Under the pieces are notes generated by a model that saw only the letters and a program-made list of their open reading frames with translations, ran no database searches and was not told the DNA's origin. A DNA stretch of 64,000 nucleotides from contig OZ038423.1 of assembly GCA_964036155.1 (NCBI GenBank), positions 1,736,001 to 1,800,000 of the forward strand. The letters run 5' to 3'. Numbering within the stretch: the first letter of the stretch is position 1; each line of letters begins with the position of its first letter. The DNA is from Diploscapter coronatus (lineage: Eukaryota; Nematoda; Chromadorea; Rhabditida; Rhabditidae). The translations under genes were made by a program, and so were the position numbers. This document shows positions 10,890 to 25,240 of the stretch, piece after piece.

Positions 10890-13800
10890 CTGAAATCCAC
10901 AAGTCAATAGATGAAATTGACGGCAAGCGGGCAAACGGGCAATTGAATATGAAAGCTGTATATTGAGTGCTGAATGGGAAAGGAGCATTATTTGACTGAA
11001 ACTCAAATAGCTGATTCCATTCGATATCGTGAGAAAAATTGATGAATGAGTGAAGAAGCCACAGACATAGAGACATAGAAGGCAAAGAATATGTCCATCC
11101 GCTTTGTAATACGAAAATTATATGTGAGAGGAATCAAAAATGGACGAATGGAATTGTTAAAAGTGAAGAGAAGAATAAAGAAATGAAGAAATGCGAAAAT
11201 GCAGAGATGAAGGAGAAAATGAGCAGAAGAAGATGGAAGCAAACCAAGCAAACAGAATGTGCCCCTTTCCTCCCCTTGCATTCCTTACAGAACAGAAGAA
11301 AGGGCCGTTAGTTTAGCCCTTTAGGTCTTTATTAGAACAGACAGAAGGCAAGAAGGCAAGGAGCTAATGGGCTTGTGAAGGTCTGCAAATCCACAAATTC
11401 ACTCTGATTTGGCAAATCACTTCGCTCCTTCACTCTCTGCAGAACTTGCTCATGTTTACTGTAGCTGCTCTGCATTTCTGCAACACTTTAACTTCGCATA
11501 AGCGACTTTGACGTAATTGGAAATTTTAATTAACGAAGGCGAAGAATTATCTCATCTTCGAAAGTTATGACCAAGGAAGGAAGATGTGTGCAAATTTGTT
11601 GCTTCTACTGGCTCGAACTGGGCTAGACTTATAATAAATGCTGGTTGAAATAAGGAGAAGAAGCTGAAGAATAAGAATAATACAGCAGAAATGCAAAGGA
11701 TGGAAGGCAATGGCGCCAGAAGGCAAAAAGCAGAAGACGACAAAGAGATAGAGGAAAAGGGGAGAATGGGGGATGGCTGTTTCTGCCTGAAGGAGCACAG
11801 GGAAAAGCCAAGACAATGCAAGTCCAAAGGGAGGATTTTGCTTGCAGTTAGAGGAAATTCAATATATCGCGAAACCTCCTGTATATGTAAAAGGTTGATC
11901 TTCATCACAGAATTTAGAGTTAAGATAAAGAAAAAAAAACAATTGATGATGACGACCATGATATATACAGGGGATCACATATGGACATGGACACACTCTG
12001 CTCAATCGATAAGGCCATTGCCAATTTCATTACGAATTGGGAAATTATTTTTTTTCTCGGTCGGCTGCAGTAAAATGGCTGAATAGAAGAAGGCAGGGAG
12101 GGAAGACGGGCGATGGAGAAAATATTCAACAGTTCTCCTCTCCTTTCTAACATTCGAACAGAAGAGCTATATTCACAAGCAGCAGCTCTGCTGCTTCGTT
12201 TCTCTTCAATTTTGCCCGTTTTGCAATGAATCAGCCCTGACAAATCGTCTCGCGCACATCGCCTTTTTATACAACAAAATGTTTTTTTTTCTGCGGCGAA
12301 ACTCGAAATCAAAATGAAAGACGAAAAGAAGGGGAAGTGGTTCAACATTTTCTGCGTTCCGATAGAAAGGATTGGTTGAAACAAGAGATAGAGAGGATAA
12401 ATTGATAAATCGATATGTGATATTTGGAAGTGGCTGCATATGTATTATGCCATTGCACAGAGAAGAGAATGAGCAGAGTCGGTCTTATTTCCCTTTCCTC
12501 TTCCTCTGCCAATGGTTTATAAGACAATAAGACAGAATGCAGAGCAGAGGAATGGAGTGTTCGCATTTCTGATTGAAACAATGCCATTGGCTGCTTATTA
12601 TAAACACATCTCCACTTAGATCGACAAGAAGATGAAATTGCTATAAAAGGGATGGGGAATGTGAAAATAGGGAAGAAGCTGATTTGAAGAGATTGGCGAT
12701 TCAGGCCTAAGGAAAAAGACTGGACTGTGTAGGCAAAGAGGGAATGCTGTAGAAGCAGGGTAGGCATTTTCTACAGGCAAATCTGCATGAATAAGGGTAG
12801 AAAGAGGCAGAGATAGCATCGATTTCCCTTCAATTCCCATTTCCCATTCCAACCATCTCCAATCTCAGTTTCTCAGTTTCACTGTGTCCTCTCCCTTTCT
12901 TCCCCTTCCTCCCTTTCAGCCTTCAGCTTGTGAAGCAGCTTTGCCTCATCACCCAACCTTCATATTCATTGCAACTCCCTCTTCTCCTTCACAACCCATT
13001 CCCTCGCCTTCACCCGCCTTCCAGCTACAGGAAACAGAACGAACGGGTTTGTCGCTTTTTCTAACCTCTACCACGGTTAGGCAGTCGACGAAGTCAAGGT
13101 GGTGTCGTATCTCCCATTTTCATAGTTCGAATAGGGGGAACCCCTTTTATCACCTCGCTCTCATCAAAATATACCTGGTCTGTGTCGTTCATTCATAACC
13201 ACATGACGATAACCTGATATAGAGGGAATTCGATTAGATTAGATTCAGGCTGAATTGGCCACTTCCCACTTGGTCTGCGCCATTCACTTCCTCACTTCAG
13301 TTGATGAATGCATAAAGCCAAGCGTCAATAAGTCACAAAGTCAGATTGCAGATTGGGAAAAACGAAGCAGAAAAAGAAGAAAATGAATAATAAAAACCAT
13401 GGCGGAGAGGGTAAAAAAGAAAGGAAAAAGGCAATAGAAACAGACACACAAAGGGTGAAGCTGCCACAGGCCGGCGGAGGGGGCGAGAAAGAGAGAGATA
13501 AAGAGAGACGGAGAGAGGATGAAACTAAAGAGACTATTCAGAATTAACGAAATCACAAAAAGGGAAGCCTTTGATAAATCAAGTGGGCGAAGAATGAAAA
13601 TGCCGTTTCGAATGACTTTTTCCATTCAAATTCAAAGCAGAAGATATTGGATATTGTGATTTGATCGAGACAGAAAAATGAATGAATTGTAGAGAATTTA
13701 GTCCAGAAGTCTTGTTCTCTCCCTTCCTTCTAATTCGCTCACCTTCACTTTGTACCTCTGCCTTCTGCATTCTGCCCTTGTGATGCAGCGCTACGTTCAT

Positions 13801-16800
13801 TTCTCCTGGGACAAGGACAGCCAAAGGACTAGGAGCACGCAGTAAGAGAAAAGAGGAATGAACCACACGACCAAGGCAAGGAGATAATTAAAGTTGAGGC
13901 TAAACAATTAGGACTACAAAACTGGAGAATGAGGGAGGAAAGGATTATGCAAACTGTCAAATGCATAGAAGGGTTGAGAATGGGAAGGGGATGATTAGAA
14001 GTCTGACACAAAGGACAAAAACAGAAACAGATGAAGAAGGGAGGGGGGATTTAAAGGGAATTTGTAATGATCAGCTCAATCACTGCAATCCGTGTTATTA
14101 TCTCGATTGCCCGATTGCGCCGCCGAGTAGTTGATCAATGAGTGAATGTGCGATTCTCTGCGAGATGTGATTGATTTTTGTGTGCAAAAAGATTGGACGA
14201 GATAAAGTGGAGTCCAGGAGAAGTGGATTATGGAATTGGAAATAGGGGAGGGGGGAAGGAAAGGCAGAAAGCAGGCAACACACAGGAAATGCGAATATCG
14301 CTAGCTGGGGGCAGGAGGACGGTGAAGGGGGAAAATGGAATGGGAAGGGACGGAGAAAAGCTGGAGTGCAGAAAGCCATTTGTATGGTAATTGTGCAAAA
14401 TGCAAGGTGGAATATCGAGAATATTATTTGGATGAAAATGACCTGGAGAATTGCTAGTGAAGATAGACTAAGGCATAGAGAGGTAGAGAAGAAGGGAAAG
14501 GACATACCTAGGCAGGCAGCAGACAGCAATCTGTCACAATTGGTGATGCCTGATGAAGTAAGGCTTTTCCTTCCATTCTTCTAGAAGATAGAAAGCAGAG
14601 AAGCAAGTAAAATAGGAATAAAGTTAGCCGATTGAGCGTCGTCCACCAAATTTTCATTCATTTTATATGAAGTAGAAGAAGGCGCATAACGAGCGACACA
14701 CAACATGGCTATAAAAGGAGAGAAGCAGGGAGAAGATATTAGATATTTCATGTAGAAAACGGAGAATAAAGAATGAAGAGCTGTACACTATGATATATGG
14801 AAATGGACAAATAGGCTCTGGAGTCGAATCATTTTTGTCAAGTGAAGTGAAGAGGAGAGAAAAGACCTGTAATCGGATAGTGTCCAGCGCAGAATGACAA
14901 TGCTGCAGGCCTGCAGATAGAGCCCCAGAACTGCTTGTGAGGATGCAGCATTTCTTTCCCTGCCCCCTTCTATGCTCCATTCACAATTCACACAGACAAG
15001 AACTCAAAAACAAACATCTCCAATGAACTGTGCGCGCTTTTGATTTCCGACTTCTAAAATTAAATCTCCAACCCGATGACGAAAATCTAACTGCTGCTGT
15101 AGTATAAACGCGAGTATTTTGAGACGAAGAATGAATTATTGCAATTCGAGGCAAACGAAGTTATGCACTTATCGCGAAGGATAAAGGAAGTTGACAGAAT
15201 GAGTGAGAGAATTGGGGAGAGGGCAGAGAAGCAGAGCAAGCTAGACTGGGACTGTCTCTACATGTCTTTGTGCTTGAAGGCTTGAGTCTGAAAATGACAG
15301 GTTGGTTGCCAATTTGCATTGCGCGGGAAGAGGAGAATTCCTCGAATTGGAAGTGATAGGAATGAACAGAAGCAAGGGAAGAACAAGAAACCTGGTAACG
15401 AGTCAGTCAGCAGACAATGGGGGTGTGAAAAATTGAGCAGGAATGGGGAATCGAGAAGCAGAAACAGGCAACAGGAAAACAGCACCGAGCAGAACATTTT
15501 TCCAGGGAAGATTTATGTGCTGCTTGTAGGGTTTCCTCTGCATCTCAATAGTGCGGAGATTTATCATCGAACAGAGAGAAGACAAGTGCTGCAAATTGTT
15601 GTTGGAAAGGTAATCAGGCAATGTGGGTTGGGGATGAAAAACATGACAAATGAGATGAGGGACACATAATGAGGATAATAAGGCTTCATGTGTATTTATC
15701 ACTAGCTGATCTTCATTACTATTACCACTATTTGCATTTGGCGGTTAATTTTGGGTTAGAGTGGGGTTATCGAAATGAAACAAAAAAGTGGCAGACTCAA
15801 AAATATACGAGGAGTAGGTCGCACGAGAATTCTGGTTTAAGTTTTCCCTAGGTCTGAAAACTGATAAAAAAAAATACAAATGTTGATGGTGAAGAATACA
15901 AGTGAGGACACACAGCGGTTGTTGGTTGATATGTGATATTGTGATAGGGGCAAATTGAGGGGGGAAAATAGGAGAGGAGTGGTGGATGCAGAATGCACGT
16001 GTGTGTGGCAGAGCGGAGCTTCTGCAGCTCTCTTCCCTTCTCTTTGTCCCCTCATTTCCTCACTTGATTGGCTAATATCCACAATCCCAATGAACACATG
16101 TCCAAATGCCTCGAGAGTGCTAATCGACACTCGAATTGCCGCTGGAAACTGAGCCAATCTGGCAACATTCTCACACGTTGCACACAGCATACAGTTGCGA
16201 TGCAATCGCTCAGTCTCGATTCCTCGATTCAAATGCACTGATCAGATTCGGGACAGATACAAATGACTGCCTTCTTCCCTATCAATTCTGCCAGCCGCTC
16301 TCATTTTTCTTCGTTCGATTCCTCTGAATTCCCTCTCTCTGATCTGGCAGTTTTTTCATCCACCACTTTTCAGCCTCTTCCCCAATCCACCACCAATCCT
16401 CCCTTCCAATCCGTCCCCTTTCGCACTCGAATCACTCAATCAAATCGATTCGAAGAAGCAGCAAAAAGAGGAGAAACAAACGCAACTTGGATTGTCAAAT
16501 TGTTTTGTTGAAGACAACATTCAAATAAAGCAGAGTTGATTTGATTGGAGGTGCGATGACATACACTAACAAAAATACCCAGTACAGATGAATGCGATGA
16601 ATGTCGTGCAATCCCTTAGCTAGCTTTTCAGGTTATTGTGCAAAATAGCTTTGATTAAGGAGACAAAGGGATGCAAGTTGAATATTAAATTGGATGATGG
16701 AAAGAATGGAGAATGAAGGACTGAACGCGAACGTAAGCGGTGTTATTATTGAAGGAGAGGCGAGTCACAAGCACATCAGCAACCGCAACACAATTTCACT

Positions 16801-17993
16801 CTTTATTCCCCATTCTCAGAACATGCATTTGTATCTCATCTCAGTTCGTCCATCTCCAACTGTACTATTTCTGATCCAAGTGGCTCGATCTATTTTCTGC
16901 TTTTCCGCTTAATTTCCCTGAATTCTCTTTCTCCATTCACTTTTCTGCCGTTCAACCTCTGTGATTCATGAATATTCATGTTGTTCTGATTGCTTCGAAG
17001 TTCAAGTGACGAAAATATCTATTCGCCGTTCTATCCTCATTCAGTCTTATCCTTCCTCTTCTCCTTCTCCTTTCTGCATCCCCATTCCGAGTTCCTCATT
17101 GCTTATTTAGAATCTTCATTCCAGCAGCAAATCAGCAAGCAGCTACGATTCATTGCTCGCTCTCTGATTTGTCTGTCTCTTCTTCTGTCGCTTCAATAAC
17201 TGCTAAATTCTGCTTTATTTGGCGATTGCAGCAGCTCATTTCGTGCCCGAGGGCAAAATTCCGTTCTCTCTTGTTTCTAGTCGATTTTTCAAGTGCAGAC
17301 ATTTTGCATGTAAGCAAAGAGGAGATTTTTATTGCTCATTTCTGCGCTTCTGCATTCTCATTGCAATTTGGGCCGTGCCTCTGTGCCCTCCTTCCATTTA
17401 TTAGTTCGTCGTCTGCATTCCATCACTCAGTTCATAATTCGATCTATTCAAAATTCACAAATAAACCAGCACTTCATTCTGCACTGTATGTGAATGTGGA
17501 TGTTCCGCATGAGAAATGTACTCAAGGTAAACTTCCTTTGAAAACTAAATTACTGCATACTAGAGATGGAGGTATGATGATTTTGGTCTCAGAATGCCGA
17601 ATAATATGAAAGTATGAATCTAGCATTTCTAGCTGAAGATCAGTCTGTCCATATCTTATTTATCTTCTGTACGGCGCTTAGAAGAAGCTGTATTTTTCAT
17701 AGATTCTGTCTGATATCATGTGTTGTTGTCTTCTTTAAGTCTATTCTGTAATTAGAGGAGGAGCTTAAGGTTAAAGTTTTTCGCGTTTCCTCTTTGGTTT
17801 TGTGCGAATTACTGATGCACTCCGTGAGGGCATCAGAATAGTCGACGAGGAGGATTCTATGTAGAGAAATGGAGAAGGGAAGGCCTTTCTACTCTCGCCC
17901 GAGAAAAATGCTAGAATGCCAGAGTGTCTCTGCTGTAAATGTTGCCACCAGCTGGCAATTAGACTGATTCTTCTATTTTCTGATCGAACTTCT

Positions 17994-18125
17994 CGGCTGC
18001 GAGTACGCTATCACCAAAGTACTGAAATGAGTACTTTTCACCAAAAGTGTGTACTCTGTTACCAATGAAGAGGTATATGGATAAAAGACAAGAAATATCC
18101 TTTGGTAGCAATCTATTCGCAGCCG
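17994..18125. repeat. Palindromic element, family L
   Basis: CGGCTGCGAGTACGCTATCA at the left and AGCAATCTATTCGCAGCCG at the right, then CCAAAG/CTTTGG; about 132 bp. Lies 450 bp upstream of the first GPCR exon. Confidence 0.75.
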
Positions 18126-18586
18126 AATTTTTCCTTCTGTCATCTTTCAATTTATGTTTGTCGATCATAGTTCTGCAAAGAAATGCAATAATTTTCGAAC
18201 ATACACTCGTAGGTCATCACTCCTTCCATTAGAATTCGAATTCCTGCCCCACAAATTTCTATGACTCATGTTATCCCTATGAAAATCTACACCAATAAAT
18301 TTGCCCTCGTTCGCTATTTTCCAATTCGTTTTTAAAGACACTTTTTAAAGTTATGCAGAGCAGTCGACATTGTCGAAGATGTAAAGATGAAATGGTTGTT
18401 TTAGAGGTGATTAGAGGCTTCGAATTGCCCTATAGTTATTAGTGGAAAGAGACGAAGAAGAAGAAGGGGTATTTTAACTCTGCCTTTCTGCACCTCTCTT
18501 TCACATTTCTGCCTTCAACCGTATGAAGAAGAACCCATTTCGAATGTGCAGCTGCCCCCGCATTAACTCTCCATTCCGACAGAAAA

Positions 18587-21500
18587 ATGACTGAATCTGA
18601 CTATTTCTATGACGATTTCGATTCGACTCAGGTAAGCCCCAGACTAAGCGAAAGCTGTAATTTCCGCACTTTCATTACACTTAGAGACATTCTTCTCGAG
18701 AGTTTAGTCTTCGTTGATAGGCCCGATTTAATCAGAAGCTTGCTCGCTTCGCTTTGTACGTGAAGAATGGGGACCAACAGATTCATTGCCCTCATCCCCC
18801 ATATTCCTTCATTTCTGCTTTAGGTTCTCATTTCAAAGCTGGTTAATTTAAGCTGAGATTTGCTTGCTTTCCATTGGAAGGAGGCTTCAGTCTAATGACG
18901 TGGATTAGAGAAAGTGGCAAAATGAAGATTCCGATTCGGATTCAGGTTTAATATGCTGCTCCTCACAGATTCTATCAGTAATGAACGTGAGGGTGTCTTT
19001 CTGTCTATTTGCTTTTGCCTGTTTCTCATAATGGGGGAGCCAAATGAAATTGGCTTTGTAATCTCGAAAACAAAGGGCGAGCTATAGACAATTCTCCTCT
19101 TTTCGGCCAACCCTTCGAACTTTCTTGTATATTTCACTCCGCTCGACTTTTTTGCATGTGTTCTTTCCCAACTCGTTCATTTACACAATTGACTAATTGC
19201 TTCTGCACTCTCAGTCCATTCTGTTCCATTTCATTTCAGTCAGTCAGTCAGTCATATTTCATATCTTCATCTCCTTCCTCGTCCTTGTTTTTTCATTCGC
19301 TTTCATTCAGCATTTCTCAAGAAATTACGCGTCTGTGCCTCTGCAAAATATTCTCTTCTGAAATATTCAAAGGGGGAGAATATTTGCGGTTTTCGTATTC
19401 GATCGAGTGACTCTCACGTTATCTCAGATGGCGTTCCATCTTTCTGTTTTGTCTTTTCACTTTGTGCCAGTTAGTCGTTTAGTCTCCTGAGAGAATGAGA
19501 GGCCGTAGCTAAGAGAATAGATCCCTCAACTAGGTTCTCAAGCAGAACAGACCAAGGCAAAGACACAGCTACTGCAACTCATCAGTTAGCTGTTAGAGAG
19601 AAGTCGAAATTCTCAGAAGAATCCCCTTTGCCTAAGGACCCAGCCCTCCTTTATCTCTCCATTTTCAAAGCAACCGGAAAATGCTCCTTCTTTCTTCTCT
19701 CATTTTGTCGTTTTCCACACGTGCCTCCATCCCTCAGCCTCACAAACTCAATCGAAGAACGTCGGCATAAAAAAACACGTCGAGCTCTTAGAAGCTCCCC
19801 TATTATCCATCATTACATATCGCATACATAGCATCGCTCGTTCGTTTGGGGGATTAATTTTATCCCCTCTGCTACTATTTATAATTCCATCTCTTGTCTG
19901 ATAAATGTACCTTTATTTGACCTAGGAGTGGAAAAACGATGAGCATGAGATGAGCGATTTCCTTTATGGCTAAGCTCTTCATCAAAAAGGTTTCTGCTAA
20001 TCTGTTGAAGTGCGTAAGCCTGTGCATCTCAGTGTAGAGCAATAAGAGAATAGCGTCTAAATCGACCACGGCTGCGTTCTTGAAGACATTCCATTTTTTT
20101 GCAAGTCTATTTCTATTTTCATCCATCTTATCACAGCAGAGAGCTACTGTTCCAGTTTATTTTGAGCCTTCCTTTTTTTTTTTTATAAATATTTCCACTT
20201 CTCCTTTGTTCGCCTACATTTATGAATGCCGTTTTCTCGCGCTTTTCTCCACTACAAAATTCAGTTCCTCAGTTTTGTATCTTCAATCGAACTCTCTGCT
20301 TTTCTGCACGGACTTGTTGTTGAAATATCAAAATTCAAAAGTCTATAATGTCTATATTCTTGGTGATGATAGACAGGTGGTCCTCCAGAAGCCATTGTGA
20401 AGTGAATTATCCGTGTGGGAAAAGGGGAGAAGCCTATGGAGGTTAAAAAGTGAGGGACAGAGACAAAAACATAGACGATATGCTGGTGTTGGTTGACAGA
20501 AGTGATGAGGGAAGGAGGCGTGGCCTGTCCTCCTGTCCCTTCCAAGTCTGAAGGGAGGCGGCTCATTTATTTATGTTATTTGCATATCTCATTATTTCAT
20601 TCTCTCATTCTGCCGTGAATTCGTGCGTGAGCCTTCTTTCCTTCTTCAATTCCTCCACTTTTGCAGCCAATCTACCATTCATCCAGCATCTTCATTTCTC
20701 TTCTCCTCCTTTCCTTCTTCAGGAGTTTCTTCTCATTTTACTGCTCTCCTCTGATTTCCCCTATTTGACACTCTATTTTGCAGCTTTGTGTTACAATTAG
20801 CCCTGGGCTTCTCATCCACTTGAGAAGTCCTGCCCTTGCCTTTGTCGAGGTCGCTACTCTGTCAATTTACCCCCTTTTATATCCAAATTTTCTATTCTCA
20901 TTCTAAACGATATTACGTTTGCCTAACTACTCTCTCGAAGACACACTCAACACTCCACAATCATCTAAGCCACACTGCTCTATTATCAAGTAGCCTTTCC
21001 AAATGTGAACCTGCAAAAAGCATAGGAGAAATGAAATATTGAAATGCAGAAATGTCTAGGCACTTAGCGGTAACTCTTCATATTTCCAACTGCCTCTCTT
21101 CTCGAAACGAATTTTTATGGCAAATGCAAAATGAGTGACTTGCAGAATTCGACGGAATACCTTAAAATGACGTCCGAAATCTATCGGGAATCGATGGATT
21201 TCTGCAATCAGACATTGCGGTATAATCTGAGCGACAAGGCCTGCATCATCTGGCACTACTTCGTGCAGCAAAAAACTAGCAGCAAATGTGCTGAGGACAT
21301 TCAAGGTAAGTTAACAAATCTAGGGGGTATTCAAGCTAAAGATCGAGAAATTTTATTGGGGTTAGGTCGCACCTACGAAATCTTAGCATGGCGACATCAT
21401 ATAATGCGATTTTTTTTTATCATTTCAGACTAGAGATAAAAATTGTAAAGGAAATGTGATGGGTAACAAAATAGTTTTAACTTGACTCCCATTTTGACCG

Positions 21501-24500
21501 TTCTTTGCATTAGAAGGGGTTAAACGTCGTCACTGCGTGAAGATCATGTTAATGAGTGCAGGGTGCATAGTTGCGTTGAAGCTAGTAGATTTTCTCGTTA
21601 CCCCTTACCTCGGAGAGAAATTAGATCCAATTGCACAGATGCACTGCAGAAACGCAGAAACGAATACGACATTCCACAAAAATGCAAATTAATACACGCT
21701 AATTGACTCTGCCTGAGGGAGCAAAGAAGAAAGCCATATCCAATTTAAGCCTCGCAGAAAAAATCTGCAAAACTCTATCAACTTTCCGCTAATTTCCCGT
21801 CTGTCTGACTGCGGCAATTTGCACTCCGAAAGCAATACGAAAAGTCAAATTTCGATATTCTTGTGTTCTTTTAAATTGACGTTGATAATAATTGGCTGCT
21901 TGCGAAAAAAATGTTCTGGTCTTCTTCATTCTCCAACGCTTGGCAGAGGGTAAAACAGACAGACACAAGGCGTGTCTATCCTCAATTATCCCCCATCTTC
22001 AGAGTTCATTTCATCTTTGTAGGTGGAATTCTAATTCCTCTCTGCTCATTATCATTTCCCTATTTAGCTGATAGGAGATATAATGAGACATTGTGATGCA
22101 GAAGCGAAAGAAGAATGTGTGTTGATTTTGACTGGTCCTTTGCATCACGAAATTAATTAAGGCAAGTTTTGCTAAGATGAGATGAGAATGGAGGGAGGGA
22201 GACTCGCTTAGGTTAAAGAGGGCGAAATTGGACTGAGGAAGGCAGAAGGCATTATTGTTTTGAAATGGAAGGATGGAAAGATGGAAGGAAAAGCTGCAAA
22301 AAGGGGAAGATAAACGGAGAAGGGCAAATGGAAATTGAAGAATTCCCAAGCAATTTACAGAGAAGACATTAAGATATAGTCATTTTAGTGGATCGTATCG
22401 TGCCCTCTCCCATCTTCGACTCGGAATGTGGCAGTGTGGAAATGCTGTTGCTGCGCTATGCTATCCCCGAGCTGATGTTGCTGTGCGTGTTCGGCAACCT
22501 GCTCAACCTGCTCATCTACAATCTATCCTATTTCGATGGCAGCACTTCTGTCGTGTTTCTCAGGGCCAAGGCCATATTCAACATTGTCTTCGTCTGCTCG
22601 CGAATTCTCGAGGCAAGTCTGTCCTTTCCTTTTCCAATAATCCTCCGCAATGCAGAAAACTGATAACTATCAATTACAGTCACATGTGGTTGCTATATCT
22701 ACCCTGTTATCAGTAACATCGCAATTAGGAGAGAGGGATAACTTGATGATCATGTTATGAAAGTCTCAAAATTCCCTGTAACTTCGTGAATAATTCATTT
22801 CGATGTATTCACAATTTTGATGAGATGGATACGAGAGTAGCTCTTCATGCATATATTCGTCCAAAAATGCCGCGCACATTCTTTCGTCTAATTTTGATCT
22901 CTGAATGAATGGGTGGGGCGATTATTTTGAGTCATTAGCCAATTGAGTATTAGGGCTGAATGCTGGCATATAAAGAGCTCATTTGAGAGAAATAAGAGAG
23001 GCAGGTGCTTTTCAAACAACATCATCAAAATAGAAAGGAGAGACTAATTATTCGACCAGAGGGGTCATTTCGTTCAACAGATTATCATACTTCTCAGCCA
23101 CTAAGAAACGACGTCGTTGAAGCGTAGCCTACTTTTCAGAAAGTAGAATCTTATAGCCATACTGTATTTCTTAATTATATTGAAAAATTGCTCAAAATTA
23201 TGGGGAAAACAATTTCTAAAAATATGCTCGAGATTAGGGTATATACCGATTTTTGGGCCATTAATGTATCATCCTGGTTTTAGTCGAGTTATTTGTTGCT
23301 GAAGATGATAAATTGGTTCGTTCAGATAATCTACGCCTACAACGTGAGTCTGGGTCCGTGGTGGGAGACGATGTTCTGGCAAACGCGGCAATACGCCATA
23401 GTCATTTCGAACATATCGGGAACGATGTCCACGTGGCTAACTCTGTTAGTGACAGTCGAGACAGTGATGTGTGTGCTGGCCCCCTTCACATTCAGGCAGT
23501 ACTGCACGAGGAGGATGACTTTCGCAGTGCTCTTTGGATCCTTCCTCTTGTCCTCTATGCTGCACTCCACGACTCTGCTCATTACAGAGCCTGTGCTCAA
23601 GTTCTCTTCCATTGCAGCGTATCCAGAGGTGAGTTGGATGGGTGGATGAAGAAAGGCCAATTCAGACCTAGGGAGAGGGCTCAAGTCGAGATGCATTTGC
23701 GACCTATTCCCCCATAATATTTCTTTCGCAATTTTGTATCTCTAGCTTTGAAGTTTCAAAAGTGTTCTCCATTCACGATGAAGTCATAACATAAATTCGC
23801 TCCTACGACCTACCCCTTGTATATTTTTGAGTCTGTTCAAACTCTTCCTGGATCTGGAGAATTTAGACCTGATGCACTTGCAGAATTCCCCTCGAGACGA
23901 GTCCTGCTGGTACATGCGTATGAGCTACCGTCTGCAGACGCGTGAGCAGATGCACTACGTGCTGTCGATCTATGCAGCCCTCACGATGGCCGTCTCCATC
24001 GTCATTCCCACGGTGGCCATGCTCATCTGCTCCCTGCTCATTATCAAGCAGTTCACATTCAAAGTAGGCTTTTTTGCCTTTTCGCTTCAATAACAAACAA
24101 CAATTTCTACAGTAGCCATTAGCTGTTTGGACAAACACTTTTGTTAGTACAAAACTACTATTTCCGACTTTGATAACCAACTAATGAAGTTTTGAAGAAG
24201 AAGGGAGAAAGGGGATTTATGCCTGACTGCTAATCCTTTGGAAATCTGTTTGTTTACCTGCTTGAGAGGGTGTCACTCATCAGTTCATTCACAAAGAGCA
24301 TTCCTAATCCAATCAGCTTATCACAAAATGAGTGGAGGGAAGAAGAACGGGGATTAGCTCGAGCATAAATAAGAATTGGGATTCGTAAAGTCACAAGATC
24401 AGGTTCTTTACAGGAATTGGGGGAATCGTTTTCGCAGAGGCGGAAGTGTGTGATTCGAATGACTGTGGCGACCACTCTGTCTCACTTATTGTTGGAAGGA

Positions 24501-24921
24501 CCGGCTACTCTCACGCACGGAGCTCAAGCCATATTGGTAAGGAATTGGGGCAGTCTCTCACAAATCAACACGTCAATTTACAGGGCAGCAACATAACCTC
24601 CCTCATCTGTGTATTGAATCAAGCCAATAATTTATTGTCCGTGGTGAATGCCACAATTCCCTTCTTCGTATTCCTACTGTGCAATGAGCAGTTCAAGTAC
24701 ATGACAGTCACATATCTCAAGGCAAGACTAGATTCACTTAGCTTAATGGGAAAATGACAATGATGAATAATGCATTGCAGGGGCTGCTTCAAAGCGATGG
24801 GAACAGGCGGAAGGCTTACATGCAGCAGGCTGTGATGAGGTGCAACAGAGCCTCGCGAGTAGAAACGGAACGATCATTCGTCGAGACTAAACTCATTTCC
24901 AAGACGTCTAATAATGTATGA
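18587..24921 (+). CDS. Rhodopsin-family 7TM receptor, neuropeptide (FRPR/Srw-like) type
   Basis: Probable G-protein-coupled receptor of the cell surface. Exons: 18587-18631, 21146-21305, 22389-22612, 23284-23628, 23884-24063, 24414-24536, 24584-24721 and 24781-24921. An acidic N-terminus (MTESDYFYDDFDSTQ) with N-glycosylation sequons (NST, NQT, NLS) lacks a clear signal peptide. TM1 is IPELMLLCVFGNLLNLLIYN; TM3 is TWLTLLVTVETVMCVLAPF. The DRY box is replaced by V-E-T. ECL2 carries a cysteine (DESCWYMRM). TM5 is PTVAMLICSLLIIKQF, TM6 carries RKCVIRMTVATT, and TM7 has NNLLSVVNATIPFFVFLL, close to the N-S-x-N-F-F-x-Y pattern of FMRFamide-type receptors. Two introns use GC donors (after GAG at 22612 and AAG at 24721). 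The first intron is about 2.5 kb. The 7TM call is firm; the subfamily and ligand are inference. Confidence 0.85.
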
Positions 24922-25240
24922 AGGAGAAAGGATCGAAGAAGAAGACGGCGACTTGGTGCTATTTAGATGTAGTCCAACTTGTTTCCTTCTGTACCATTCG
25001 CAGTCTTTGCCTTGTTCATCCGAATTCCCAATTCCCCCAAATCGTCTTCTCATTTCATTTGTATCTGGTCTTGCATCTTATCGAATTCAGCTCAAACCTG
25101 TGAAAAATTAAACGTCAATACGGGTTAATTTACGTGGAAACTAAGAAGTATTGCAGAGAATAGAATCTTTTGTTAATATGCATCAGAATAAATTTTTCTC
25201 TTAATTAAAAAAAGTTTTATTAAAAGAATAAATTTTTCAT

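Larger units (their letters stand above)
9755..18586. other. Gene-poor 8.8 kb stretch
   Basis: Apart from the orphan exon near 10.8 kb and a palindromic element near 18.0 kb, I see no supportable gene. The stretch is full of strand-biased purine runs (8.3-9.7, 11.6-11.8 and 13.3-14.6 kb are G/A-rich on +) and pyrimidine runs (16.3-17.3 kb), which give many long but meaningless open frames. It lies between two divergently oriented genes and may hold 5' UTR exons and promoters for both. Confidence 0.5.

Noticed and set aside
13353..14584. Several purine-rich plus-strand frames
   Set aside because: Low-complexity K/E/R/G translations of G/A-rich DNA with no splice signals.
14788..14991. Minus-strand frame with a hydrophobic core (LYLQACSIVILRWTLSDY)
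   Set aside because: Tempting as an exon because GT follows, but no convincing acceptor, alternative frames are equally plausible, and no neighbouring exon joins it.
15837..16238. Minus-strand frame with CENVARLAQFPAAIRV
   Set aside because: Two different frames look exon-like here and neither connects to another exon; kept out for lack of support.
23313..23717. 134-codon plus-strand frame in the GPCR exon
   Set aside because: Shadow frame of the TM3-TM4 exon (23284-23628).
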